A stretch of DNA of 20,530 nucleotides, taken from Ruminococcus sp. (GTDB taxonomy: Bacteria > Bacillota > Clostridia > Oscillospirales > Ruminococcaceae). The stretch lies in assembly GCA_014799765.1 (NCBI GenBank), contig JAAVHK010000020.1, positions 1 through 20,530 on the forward strand. Reading direction: 5' to 3'. The stretch's first letter is position 1, and each line of letters opens with the position of its first letter. Below, one piece after another: positions 1 through 7,450 of the stretch. The notes below the pieces were generated by a model that was not told where the DNA came from, searched no databases, and saw only the letters and a program-made list of their open reading frames with translations. The translations under genes were made by a program, and so were the position numbers.

Positions 1-555
1 AAGGAATGTATGGAAAAAATATTCATACCTACCATGAACGCCATGAACGCTGAGGGCAGAACTTTCGAGGGCTGTTTATATTTCGGACTTATGATTACTC
101 CGAACGGTGCTAAAGTCATTGAATATAACTGCCGTTTCGGTGACCCTGAAACACAAGTAGTACTCCCTATGCTTGACGCTGATTTATATGAAATCTTTGA
201 AGCAATATATAATCACGAACTTGAAAAAATTGACATTAAATGGCATTCCGGTAGCTGTGCCTGTGTAGTAATGGCAAGCGGTGGTTATCCCGAAAGTTAT
301 CCTAAGGGTATTGAAATGAATGGTTTCGATGATAAAGGTCAGATTGAGGGCTGTTTTGTATATCATGCAGGAACTAAACTTTCCGAAGAAGGAAAATTCC
401 TCACTAACGGCGGACGTGTTATAGGTGTTACCGCTAAGGGTGAGAATTTACAGCAGGCTCTTGATAAAGCATACAACGGCGTTTCAGAAATCAGTTTTGA
501 AAACGCACATTACAGAAAAGATATCGGACAAAGAGCGTTAAAGGCTCTTGAATAA
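1..555 (+). CDS. purD: Phosphoribosylamine--glycine ligase (GARS), C-terminal part
   Basis: This is the 3' part of GAR synthetase, which joins phosphoribosylamine and glycine using ATP in step two of de novo purine synthesis. The frame is open from the first base of the window, so the gene is truncated upstream; 184 residues are visible. The ATP-grasp end is recognisable: FEGCLYFGLMITPNG followed by KVIEYNCRFGDPETQVVLP, which holds the acidic and Asn metal-binding residues. After it comes the C-terminal GARS domain with VVMASGGYPESYPKG and NGGRVIGVTAKG. The stop TAA overlaps the next start by one base (TAATG), so the two are probably translated from one transcript. The family assignment is secure; any ATG near the left edge is internal, not the start. 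Confidence 0.95.
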   Translation, partial: KECMEKIFIPTMNAMNAEGRTFEGCLYFGLMITPNGAKVIEYNCRFGDPETQVVLPMLDADLYEIFEAIYNHELEKIDIKWHSGSCACVVMASGGYPESYPKGIEMNGFDDKGQIEGCFVYHAGTKLSEEGKFLTNGGRVIGVTAKGENLQQALDKAYNGVSEISFENAHYRKDIGQRALKALE

Positions 556-1184
556 TGGAAGATATGCATAAAAAGCTCAATTATGGGCTTAATCTCGGAC
601 TTATCGGAAATGCACTGTTTATAGTTTTCAGTGCCGTATGTTTCATATACTATCTTGTATTCAGCCCTGAAAGTGTTTTTTCCAAAATACTGGAAATCAC
701 GGCTTATATATGTGAATTTTCCGGATTCGGCGTGTTAATTTTATCCGATATACTTATTATTAAAACTGCCCGTATGCGTGACTGGTTAAAAATCGGATTT
801 TCGGTATATATAGTCGTTGAAGCTGTCATGATGACACTTGAATTAAATTCGTACAGAATAGACTTCTATAAGCCGTATTCACTTCTTTTAGCGATATTAC
901 ATTCTGTATTTTCGGCGGTAATATGTTTTGCGTTCCTGACCCTTGACCCCGATAAAAAAGCCTATGAAATAATAGTCATAATATGTATAGGAATTATTCT
1001 CGGCGGTATGCTCGGTAACGTCATGGGCATACGGATTTATTTCAGTATATTCACAAATGCCATTGCATTTACGATACTTTTTGGCTCTATAAAATTCATG
1101 CTTAAACGTGAAACTATTGAAATCGACTGTTACGGCGACAAGGCAACCGTCACGACATACCGAAGCACTTTCTTTGAAGAATGA
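555..1184 (+). CDS. Multi-pass membrane protein of unknown function, coupled to purD
   Basis: I do not recognise this 209-residue protein. It has about six hydrophobic segments, at roughly residues 13-35, 44-68, 79-97, 108-129, 138-157 and 161-182. A short polar C-terminal tail (about 25 residues, rich in Thr, Glu and Asp) follows. No catalytic motif stands out. The start ATG overlaps the purD stop by one base and is preceded by a weak AAAGG (540-544), which suggests translational coupling. An ATG three codons later is an alternative start. A strong terminator follows the stop, so it is the last gene of the purD transcript. The linkage to purine synthesis may be positional only. Confidence 0.75.
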   Translation: MEDMHKKLNYGLNLGLIGNALFIVFSAVCFIYYLVFSPESVFSKILEITAYICEFSGFGVLILSDILIIKTARMRDWLKIGFSVYIVVEAVMMTLELNSYRIDFYKPYSLLLAILHSVFSAVICFAFLTLDPDKKAYEIIVIICIGIILGGMLGNVMGIRIYFSIFTNAIAFTILFGSIKFMLKRETIEIDCYGDKATVTTYRSTFFEE

Positions 1185-1192
1185 TTTTCATG

Positions 1193-1226
1193 ACCGGAAT
1201 TTATTTAAAAAAATTCCGGTTTTTTT
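1193..1226 (+). terminator. Intrinsic terminator of the purD transcript
   Basis: ACCGGAATT (1193-1201) pairs with AATTCCGGT (1212-1220), with one further T-A pair inside. The stem is followed by a run of T to 1226. It lies 9 bases after the stop of the membrane gene. Confidence 0.9.
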
Positions 1227-1253
1227 CCTGTGTATGAAATTTCGACGATAGCA

Positions 1254-1259
1254 TATAAT
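1254..1259 (+). promoter_or_regulatory. Probable -10 box of hsp20
   Basis: TATAAT at 1254-1259 lies between the preceding terminator and the hsp20 ribosome binding site. The -35 region (near 1231-1236, TGTATG) is poor. There is no CIRCE element here, unlike groES-groEL in the same window. Confidence 0.6.
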
Positions 1260-1302
1260 ATGTAATGGCAGTTCCCATAGAATTTATCGGAGGTAATTTT
1301 TC

Positions 1303-1713
1303 ATGTACGGATTAACACCATTCGGGCATACAAGCCTTTTCAACTTCTTCAATGACGACTTCTTCAACGATTCCATGCAGACAAACTCGTGCAGAACCGA
1401 TATAAGAGATACCGGCGAAAAGTACGTTATGGAAGCTGAATTAGCCGGTTTCAACAGGGAAGACATCAACATTGATATTAAAGACTCTTATCTTGTAATT
1501 TCCGCTGAACACAAAAAAACTTCTGACGACAAAAACGACAACGGAAAATATATCCGCCGTGAACGTTCATACAGTTCATACAAGCGAAGTTTTGATATTT
1601 CCGACGTAAACACCGATAACATCAATGCCGAATACAAAAACGGTATCCTTAAAATTGACCTCCCGAAAAAACAACATGAAGAACCCGTCTCACGAAGACT
1701 TGAAATAAAATAA
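1303..1713 (+). CDS. Small heat shock protein, Hsp20/alpha-crystallin family
   Basis: A 136-residue ATP-independent holdase that binds unfolding proteins in the cytoplasm. The N-terminus is the usual Phe-rich arm (FNFFNDDFFND). The alpha-crystallin domain begins near YVMEAELAGFNREDI and ends with the characteristic beta-strand NGILKIDLPKK. A short tail ending RRLEIK carries an I/L-x-I-like motif of the type that links oligomers in this family. GGAGG at 1289-1293 lies 9 bases before the ATG. The gene stands alone between two terminators with its own -10 box, so it is a single-gene unit. Its length and domain order are typical. Confidence 0.95.
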   Translation: MYGLTPFGHTSLFNFFNDDFFNDSMQTNSCRTDIRDTGEKYVMEAELAGFNREDINIDIKDSYLVISAEHKKTSDDKNDNGKYIRRERSYSSYKRSFDISDVNTDNINAEYKNGILKIDLPKKQHEEPVSRRLEIK

Positions 1714-1731
1714 TTTAATTTTATTCCGGAT

Positions 1732-1763
1732 AAAAAAGAACTGTTTTTTTACAGTTCTTTTTT
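1732..1763. terminator. Bidirectional terminator between hsp20 and the CPBP gene
   Basis: A 13-bp perfect stem: the A-run plus GAACTGT (1732-1744) pairs with ACAGTTC plus a T-run (1751-1763). U-rich ends form on both strands, so it can end hsp20 from the left and the minus-strand CPBP gene from the right. It overlaps the stop codon of the CPBP gene (1749-1751). Confidence 0.85.
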
Positions 1764-2705
1764 AATGTTGTCTTTTTTTATTTTCAGAAAAACAAGGAAT
1801 ATTCCGGCTGAAAGTACTAAAGTTGTGAAAATGCTTCCCTCAATGCCGAACTCACCACCGCTTAACCATGCCTGAGAAGTACTTGCAGTGGTACGGAAAA
1901 CTGATTCAGTATCACCTGTACCACTTACGCTTATTCCGTAAAAATTTCCCTGCATGAAGTTCCACATAGAGTGAATACCGCATACACCCCATATATCGCC
2001 GGTACAAATCATGTAGAATGACGCAAAAATCCCGAAAAGTATCAGATTTATACAGGGCAGTACGTCAAAACCAGTGTTGAATACGTGTGCCAGTGCAAAT
2101 GCCACTGAATTTACTGCAACCGCTATCCATACAGAATGATAACCCCCTACTGTTGTCATAAGATACCCTCTGAAAATAAATTCTTCACTCATACCCTGTA
2201 CGAAAAATCCGAAAAAATAAAGCATTATCACACCGGCATTTATACTGCTACATAATGAAATTCTGTTCGCTCCGAAACATACACTCAATAAGGTGATAGC
2301 GGTCATCATTACGATACCTGTCAGAAGTCCTGTAAGATAATGCGGTATGAGTTTCTGTTTCCGGACACCCATTGAAGTTACTGGTCTGACCTCTATGTTA
2401 CGACAGTATATTATACTTGTTATTGTCCCGAAAACAGTCGAAAGCAATGACGGTATCATTACTTCAGGTAATGCGGAAATCATAGTCGCTACCACCATTG
2501 ACTGACTTAATTCTATTTTGTTTCCGTCAAGCATATTCTGTGATTCCATTTCCTCTAACATCGGCTTGATTGACACTATCGACGGTATAACAGCTTCAAG
2601 GACGTATATTATAAGAAATACTATAAGAAATGAAAATATCTGTACAATAAGTTTCGGTGAAGTAAGGGATTCACCGGACTCTTCAAACATTTCAGGCTTA
2701 TTCAA
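1749..2705 (-). CDS. CPBP (CAAX/Abi) family intramembrane metalloprotease
   Basis: A 318-residue membrane protein of the CAAX protease and bacteriocin-processing family. The three motifs of the family are intact: EEFIFRG with E174, E175 and R179; FALAH with H207; and GIHSMWN with H245 and N249. These residues form the glutamyl/histidine metal site within the membrane. About seven or eight hydrophobic segments surround them. The start is TTG at 2705: GGAGGTG (plus-strand 2713-2719) sits 7 bases before it, while the first in-frame ATG (residue 6) has no better site. The substrate cannot be read from the sequence; members include immunity proteins, prenyl-protein proteases and processing enzymes. 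A near-consensus promoter lies just upstream. The RING-finger gene precedes it on the same strand. Confidence 0.9.
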   Translation of the reverse strand: MNKPEMFEESGESLTSPKLIVQIFSFLIVFLIIYVLEAVIPSIVSIKPMLEEMESQNMLDGNKIELSQSMVVATMISALPEVMIPSLLSTVFGTITSIIYCRNIEVRPVTSMGVRKQKLIPHYLTGLLTGIVMMTAITLLSVCFGANRISLCSSINAGVIMLYFFGFFVQGMSEEFIFRGYLMTTVGGYHSVWIAVAVNSVAFALAHVFNTGFDVLPCINLILFGIFASFYMICTGDIWGVCGIHSMWNFMQGNFYGISVSGTGDTESVFRTTASTSQAWLSGGEFGIEGSIFTTLVLSAGIFLVFLKIKKDNIKKEL

Positions 2706-2760
2706 AAAAAAACACCTCCGCTTATGGTATATAATAATTTTACCTTAAACGAGGTGTTTT
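2704..2760 (-). terminator. Terminator of the RING-finger gene, overlapping the next gene's ribosome binding site
   Basis: AAAACACCTC (plus 2709-2718) is the exact reverse complement of GAGGTGTTTT (2751-2760). In minus-strand RNA this gives a 10-bp stem with a 32-base loop, in which GGTA/TACC can pair, followed by U residues down to 2704. The 3' arm contains the GGAGGTG ribosome binding site of the CPBP gene and the U-run ends in its TTG start. Confidence 0.7.
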
Positions 2761-2765
2761 GTCAA
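2737..2765 (-). promoter_or_regulatory. Sigma-A promoter of the CPBP protease gene
   Basis: On the minus strand TTGACA (2765-2760), a 17-base spacer, and TAAAAT (2742-2737). The predicted transcription start is near 2730, giving a leader of about 25 bases before the TTG start. The -35 and spacer overlap the left arm of the terminator hairpin of the upstream RING gene. Confidence 0.85.
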
Positions 2766-2783
2766 CGATTATTTTTAAATATT

Positions 2784-3665
2784 TTATATTACTGTCAGAA
2801 ACATTGTCACGCCTACTATTGAAACAAGTGACATAAACATTGTTATAAGAGCTATCACAATAATATTTATGGGTCTTATTCCGCCGAATGCCATTGCCGT
2901 ATATTTATTCAGTTTGCCGTCAGGAGTGTTTTTCTTTATATACCTGATTTTTTTCAGTGCGAATTTAAAATAAATCCAGTTCGCAAAAAGACACATAAGC
3001 ACGTTTGCAACAAATGAACCGGCTGAACATATAAATTCCATATTCTGTATGAAGTCCTGATTTTCATATATCACGTTCATTATATTTTCGGTAAATACAC
3101 CCGACTGTGCCATAAAAATAACTGATGCAGGTATATTAAATATAACGCTTATTACAGCCGATATAATCGCCCATAACCACATTTTACGGTTTGCAAAGTA
3201 AAGCGACGGAAACAGAAAACACGAAAGATTAAAAGATGTTTTAGTACCGGAATCTTTCATTTTCTTGAATTTAGGAATATAATAAAGCACATTTGTTCTT
3301 ACAAACATATTTATCTCGTTCAGGGTCACGCCACCCATGTCTTCATTCAGATTGAAGCCTATCTCGCTTATCACATTGGCGTTGAATGTATTTCTGTCCA
3401 TGTATTCGTATGACTGCATTTTTTCAAAATCCATACCGGATTCTTCATTTTCCGGCGATATGACAACTACCGTTTTTTCTTCCGGAATTTTTACTGTACT
3501 TTCCCATTTCTGCCCTGTACCGTGCATATAGATGTTACCACATCTGCCGTGATTCCTGTAACATTCCCTGTGATGCGGTGAGCCACATTCCGGACATACA
3601 ACAACATTGTCATTTTCTGAAAAGACCTCGCCACAAAGTACACATTTTTCACCTGTGAATTTCAT
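2784..3665 (-). CDS. Prokaryotic RING-finger protein with C-terminal membrane segments (DUF2628-like)
   Basis: A 293-residue protein. Residues 8-42 form a zinc-binding pattern: C8, C11, C24, C27, H31/H32, C35, H39 and C42, spaced C-x2-C-x12-C-x2-C-x3-H-x3-C. This matches the prokaryotic RING finger family 1. A polar linker (about 45-130) follows. Then comes a membrane domain with segments near residues 160-185, 210-235 and 265-290, resembling DUF2628, including FLFPSLYFANRKMWLWA. The function is unknown: a RING fold suggests protein-protein contact, but there is no evidence of ubiquitin-like chemistry here. GGAGGTATG precedes the ATG at 3665. It has its own promoter and is divergent from the two-component operon. 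Confidence 0.8.
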   Translation of the reverse strand: MKFTGEKCVLCGEVFSENDNVVVCPECGSPHHRECYRNHGRCGNIYMHGTGQKWESTVKIPEEKTVVVISPENEESGMDFEKMQSYEYMDRNTFNANVISEIGFNLNEDMGGVTLNEINMFVRTNVLYYIPKFKKMKDSGTKTSFNLSCFLFPSLYFANRKMWLWAIISAVISVIFNIPASVIFMAQSGVFTENIMNVIYENQDFIQNMEFICSAGSFVANVLMCLFANWIYFKFALKKIRYIKKNTPDGKLNKYTAMAFGGIRPINIIVIALITMFMSLVSIVGVTMFLTVI

Positions 3666-3706
3666 AATATCATACCTCCGTTATTTTTCCTTATATCCCA
3701 TGAATT

Positions 3707-3728
3707 ATATTATAACACGTTATAATAT
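3707..3728. repeat. 22-bp palindrome over the RING gene promoter, possible operator
   Basis: ATATTATAAC (3707-3716), centre AC, GTTATAATAT (3719-3728): a perfect 10-bp inverted repeat with a 2-base centre. It covers the minus-strand -10 box and creates a mirror TATAAT on the plus strand (3721-3726), for which I see no matching -35. It may be a binding site for a dimeric regulator or merely a symmetric -10 element. Confidence 0.5.
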
Positions 3729-3738
3729 GTAAAATCAA
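3709..3738 (-). promoter_or_regulatory. Promoter of the RING-finger gene
   Basis: On the minus strand TTGATT (3738-3733), an 18-base spacer, and TATAAT (3714-3709). The -10 box is one half of a 22-bp palindrome described separately. Confidence 0.75.
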
Positions 3739-3770
3739 GTGTTTCAGGAAATTTTAATTTCAGAAACTGA

Positions 3771-3799
3771 TTGACATTCCCATAATTTTGAAGTATAAT
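3771..3799 (+). promoter_or_regulatory. Consensus sigma-A promoter of the two-component/HtrA operon
   Basis: TTGACA (3771-3776), a 17-base spacer, TATAAT (3794-3799): a perfect match to the sigma-A consensus. The transcription start should be near 3806, and the ribosome binding site AAGGAGGA is at 3828-3835. Confidence 0.93.
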
Positions 3800-3844
3800 A
3801 TAAGTGATACTTTTCTTTACAAAAAACAAGGAGGACTATTTTTT

Positions 3845-4558
3845 ATGGCAAATGAAAAAAGTATGAAAGTTCTTATAGTGGACGACGATAAAAATATATG
3901 TGACCTGCTCAGGCTGTATCTCGAAAAAGACGGTTACGGCGTTATTCTGTGTCATGACGGTGCGGAAGCTGTCGTTAAATTCAATGCTCTGAAACCCGAT
4001 ATTGTTCTTCTTGATATTATGTTACCATCTATGGACGGCTGGCAGGTATGCCGTGAAATACGCAAAACTTCAGGCGTACCTATTATCATGATTACCGCCA
4101 AAGGTGAAACTATTGATAAAATAATAGGTCTTGACCTCGGTGCAGATGACTATATGGTAAAGCCTTTCGACGCTAAAGAAGTCATCGCACGTATCAACGC
4201 AGTTACAAGACGTGTAAGCAGTATGAACAAAGAACCCGAAGTAAAAGAAGTACATTATGATAAACTTTCCGTAAATATGACACGTTATGAACTCAAAGTT
4301 GACGGAAAAACAGTCGATACACCACCTAAGGAGCTTGAATTACTTTACTACCTTGCCTCGAATCCGAACAGAGTTTATACCCGTGACCAGCTCCTTGACG
4401 AAGTATGGGGTTTTGAATATTACGGCGATTCAAGAACTATTGATGTCCATATAAAACGCCTCCGTGAAAAACTTGAGGGCGTTTCGGACAAGTGGCTTCT
4501 TAAAACTATATGGGGAAGAGGTTATAAATTTGAAGTTCAGGAAGATGAGGAAGAATAA
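3845..4558 (+). CDS. Response regulator, OmpR/PhoB family
   Basis: A 237-residue transcription regulator of a two-component system. The receiver domain (about 7-122) has the acidic pair D13/D14, phosphoacceptor D57 in DIVLLDIMLP, T84 in IIMITAK, Y103 and K106 in the VKPF motif. The C-terminal winged helix (about 133-232) includes PPKELELLYYLA, the recognition region SRTIDVHIKRLREKL and the final WGRGYKF hairpin, all typical of OmpR/PhoB DNA-binding domains. The start at 3845 is set by AAGGAGGA at 3828-3835; the frame is open further upstream, to an ATG at 3788, but that lies inside the promoter and cannot be the start. The histidine kinase gene follows 66 bases downstream. The target genes are unknown; autoregulation is plausible. 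Confidence 0.95.
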   Translation: MANEKSMKVLIVDDDKNICDLLRLYLEKDGYGVILCHDGAEAVVKFNALKPDIVLLDIMLPSMDGWQVCREIRKTSGVPIIMITAKGETIDKIIGLDLGADDYMVKPFDAKEVIARINAVTRRVSSMNKEPEVKEVHYDKLSVNMTRYELKVDGKTVDTPPKELELLYYLASNPNRVYTRDQLLDEVWGFEYYGDSRTIDVHIKRLREKLEGVSDKWLLKTIWGRGYKFEVQEDEEE

Positions 4559-4577
4559 TCCGGAAAATATAAAATCT

Positions 4578-4600
4578 CAGGGGACTGGTTTCGTCCCCTG
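4578..4600 (+). other. GC-rich hairpin between response regulator and kinase genes
   Basis: CAGGGGAC (4578-4585) pairs perfectly with GTCCCCTG (4593-4600) around a 7-base loop, followed by TCTTGTT, which is too weak for a clear terminator. It could cause partial termination, stall degradation or set an RNA processing point that lowers kinase expression relative to the regulator. Confidence 0.6.
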
Positions 4601-4624
4601 TCTTGTTAAGCAGAGGTGACTATT

Positions 4625-6052
4625 TTGCACAATAACAATTCATATAACAAACTGCTGAAATATTCAATAGTTCTTATGATGTCGGTCATTATCATACTGG
4701 GTATTGTAATTATCGGCATAAGCTCTTCCATATACAAGAAAACTGAACTGAAACGCCTTGAAAGTACCGGAAGTATCTTCATAAGCTACATGAGGGAAGA
4801 ATATAATAACAATAATATTCAGGATAACGATAATATTCAGAAACTTCACCGGTTCTTCATGGACGAACACAATGTTGACATCTATATATACAACAATGAC
4901 GGAAAATGTATTATTCCGTACTCCAATGAAAAATGTAAACTGCCGGTACTCTCTGACAATATAAAATCGGTCATGGACTGCGGAATGTATCTTGAACTGA
5001 GTTCCGACGGCATTTCAAGCGAAGAACCTTATCTCATATACGGCGACAAATTCAGCGTAAAGACAAATGATTCCACACAGAAAATGTATATCCTTGCATA
5101 CAGCGATACGCATAATATAAGTATGTTCACAATGAATATTTTTCTTGTATATCTTCTTGCATCGGTGATTATGATGATTGTTTTATTTATCTTAATGAAA
5201 AAGAAAACTGAAATCTATACCGATTACAATAACAACATAATAAGAATACTGAAAAAATATTCGCAGGGGGATTTTTCTGAAAAAATAAAATCGGATAATA
5301 TACCATTTCCGGACGAAAAGGCAGAATATATAAACAAACTTGCCTCAGACATTGAAACAAGCGAGGAAACAAGCAAGACTTTTATAGCTAATGTTTCGCA
5401 CGAACTCCGGACACCTATTACTACTATAGGCGGTTTTGTCGACGGTATTCTTGACGGTACTATACCGAAAAGCCGTCGCAATGAATATCTTGTACTCGTT
5501 TCCAATGAAATTCAGAGACTTAAAATTCTTATAAGTTCAATGCTTAACATGAGCCGTTTTGAATCCGGTACGCTGAAACCTCATTTTCAGTATACAAACC
5601 TCACTGACCTCGTTATGAAAACCGCCTTTATGTTTGAAAAGAAAATTGAAGCCAAAAATGTTGAAGTAGAGGATTTCGACACTGAAAATCTTTTTGCTGA
5701 AATTGACCCCGATTTGATACAGCAGGTAATATACAACATTATAGAAAATGCTGTGAAATTCGTCAATACAGGCGGTAAACTCTCTTTCCGGTTTGAAAAG
5801 GACGGCAATATGTGTATTATCGGTATAAGAAACACCGGTGAGGGTCTGAAAGACAGCGAAATTTCACAGGTTTTTGACAGATTCTATAAAACAGATTCCT
5901 CACGTGGTAAAGATACTACCGGTCTGGGTCTCGGACTTTCTATTTCAAGAAGAATTGTACATATAAATAATGGTCAGATAGTCGTCAAGAGCGTTTACGG
6001 TGAATACACTGAATTTCAGGTACAGCTTCCGGAAAAACAGAAAAATTTATAA
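4625..6052 (+). CDS. Membrane sensor histidine kinase
   Basis: A 475-residue kinase partnered with the regulator upstream. A first membrane segment (about 13-36) is followed by an extracytoplasmic region of about 130 residues with no domain I recognise. A second segment lies near 168-191, then a linker that may be a HAMP-like helix pair. The phosphoacceptor is H259 in SHELRTP, in a normal HisKA domain. The ATPase domain has the N box NIIENAVKF and a long glycine box GLGLGLSISRRIV. The G1 box reads NTGEGL, with Asn where DxGxG kinases have Asp. The start is probably TTG at 4625, since AGAGGTGA (4612-4619) is correctly spaced for it; GTG at 4616 lies inside that site. The signal sensed is unknown. 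Confidence 0.93.
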   Translation: MHNNNSYNKLLKYSIVLMMSVIIILGIVIIGISSSIYKKTELKRLESTGSIFISYMREEYNNNNIQDNDNIQKLHRFFMDEHNVDIYIYNNDGKCIIPYSNEKCKLPVLSDNIKSVMDCGMYLELSSDGISSEEPYLIYGDKFSVKTNDSTQKMYILAYSDTHNISMFTMNIFLVYLLASVIMMIVLFILMKKKTEIYTDYNNNIIRILKKYSQGDFSEKIKSDNIPFPDEKAEYINKLASDIETSEETSKTFIANVSHELRTPITTIGGFVDGILDGTIPKSRRNEYLVLVSNEIQRLKILISSMLNMSRFESGTLKPHFQYTNLTDLVMKTAFMFEKKIEAKNVEVEDFDTENLFAEIDPDLIQQVIYNIIENAVKFVNTGGKLSFRFEKDGNMCIIGIRNTGEGLKDSEISQVFDRFYKTDSSRGKDTTGLGLGLSISRRIVHINNGQIVVKSVYGEYTEFQVQLPEKQKNL

Positions 6053-6074
6053 CGGCATTCAGAAAGGAGAAACT

Positions 6075-7448
6075 ATGGACGATTTAGAAAATTATACTTC
6101 CGGTAACGTTGAAAGCGTTCCGGAGCAGGAAAATATAAATACTAATGAAACTGTCAGCGGAAATAATTCCGTACAGGAAAATAATGCTTTTGCTTATACC
6201 GGATTCGTCTATGATGCATTACCGGACGAATTTCAGCAATATAACGAACTTAACGAAAATATCCGGAAAAGAAAAAATACAACAGGTGAAAAATTTATAA
6301 TTTTTCTGTTTGTTCTGATAATAATTCTCGCTACAGGTCTTTCAGTATACGGTATCGCCAATGACATATACAGAAGCCGTTCAGTTATTGAAGAACTTAA
6401 AAAACAACAGCATATTGTTATGTATCAGGAGGGAAAACCCGATGGTGCTAAAGATTTAAGTAATTTTATCGACGAAAACGGTAAATATACCATTGAGGGT
6501 GCCGCCGCCGCCGTACAGGATTCAATCGTTGAAATATATATGTACTCCGATTCCAAAAAAACACGTCTTGAAGGTACCGGCTCAGGTGTTGTAATCTCAA
6601 AGGACGGATATATTGTCACTAATGCACACGTTCTGAAATCTGATGGTTTCCATACTGTCCATACTACCGACGACAAAATCTATAACGCTAAAATTATCGG
6701 CAGAGACTCCAAAACAGATATTGCCGTTATAAAAGTGGATTACTCCGGACTTACTCCGGCAGTATTCGGCGATTCCGATGAGGCAATAGTCGGTGAACAG
6801 GTCATAGCGGTGGGAAATCCGGCAGGACTTTCAAATACTGTCACAGACGGTATAATTTCCGCTGTAAACCGTAAAATCCGTAGCGATTCTACCGGTTTTG
6901 AAATGAACTGTATTCAGACAAATGCCGATATAAGCCCTGGTAATTCCGGTGGTGCATTGGTTAATATGTACGGTCAGGTTATAGGGATAACTTCTTCAAA
7001 ATATGTAAGCTCCAGTTTTGAGGGTCTCGGATTCGCCATAACCATTAATGATGCTATGCCTATTATTGAAGAACTTATCAACACCGGTTACGTGTCCGGA
7101 CGTTTCAGAATAGGTATTCAGCTTATTGATATGGATTCCGAAGAAAAAATACTCATGATTGAAAATGAATTAGGTTTTGAACTCCCTGAAGATTTCGAGG
7201 GTGTATATATTGATTCAATCAGTGAAGACTGCGATATTGCAAATACCGAACTTAAAGCCGGTGACTTCATAACCGAAATAAATGGCGTACCCATAAAGAC
7301 TTACGACGAACTTTACAATACTATAAGTGCATCTTTCAAGGCTGGCGATAAAGTACCGGCAAAATGTGCAAATGTCAAGAAAAACGGCAAAGTAACTTAT
7401 TATGATATTAAATTTAAATTAATGGAAGATACTTCCGGAGACTTTTAA
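6075..7448 (+). CDS. HtrA/DegP-like membrane-anchored serine protease with PDZ domain
   Basis: A 457-residue quality-control protease predicted to act outside the membrane. Residues 1-70 are a polar, acidic, Asn-rich cytoplasmic tail; one membrane anchor spans about 73-95. The trypsin-like domain has the full catalytic triad: H185 in TNAHVL, D215 in KTDIAVIKV and S291 in SPGNSGGAL. A PDZ domain follows (about 370-455), with GVYIDSISEDCDIA and LKAGDFITEINGVPI. AAAGGAGA before the ATG at 6075 fixes the start; the frame is open back into the kinase gene, but an upstream start has no ribosome binding site. It lies 22 bases after the kinase stop. Family members degrade or refold damaged envelope proteins; the kinase-regulator pair may control it. 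Confidence 0.94.
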   Translation: MDDLENYTSGNVESVPEQENINTNETVSGNNSVQENNAFAYTGFVYDALPDEFQQYNELNENIRKRKNTTGEKFIIFLFVLIIILATGLSVYGIANDIYRSRSVIEELKKQQHIVMYQEGKPDGAKDLSNFIDENGKYTIEGAAAAVQDSIVEIYMYSDSKKTRLEGTGSGVVISKDGYIVTNAHVLKSDGFHTVHTTDDKIYNAKIIGRDSKTDIAVIKVDYSGLTPAVFGDSDEAIVGEQVIAVGNPAGLSNTVTDGIISAVNRKIRSDSTGFEMNCIQTNADISPGNSGGALVNMYGQVIGITSSKYVSSSFEGLGFAITINDAMPIIEELINTGYVSGRFRIGIQLIDMDSEEKILMIENELGFELPEDFEGVYIDSISEDCDIANTELKAGDFITEINGVPIKTYDELYNTISASFKAGDKVPAKCANVKKNGKVTYYDIKFKLMEDTSGDF

Positions 7449-7450
7449 TT

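Noticed and set aside
3788..3844. N-terminal extension of the response regulator from an upstream ATG.
   Set aside because: That ATG overlaps the -10 box, so it would not be in the transcript; the ribosome binding site at 3828-3835 fits the ATG at 3845.
3845..7448. Orthology of the regulator/kinase/HtrA genes to the essential walRK system.
   Set aside because: The order is similar, but walH, walI and walJ are absent and the kinase shows no clear PAS domain. The similarity is not enough to assign the name.
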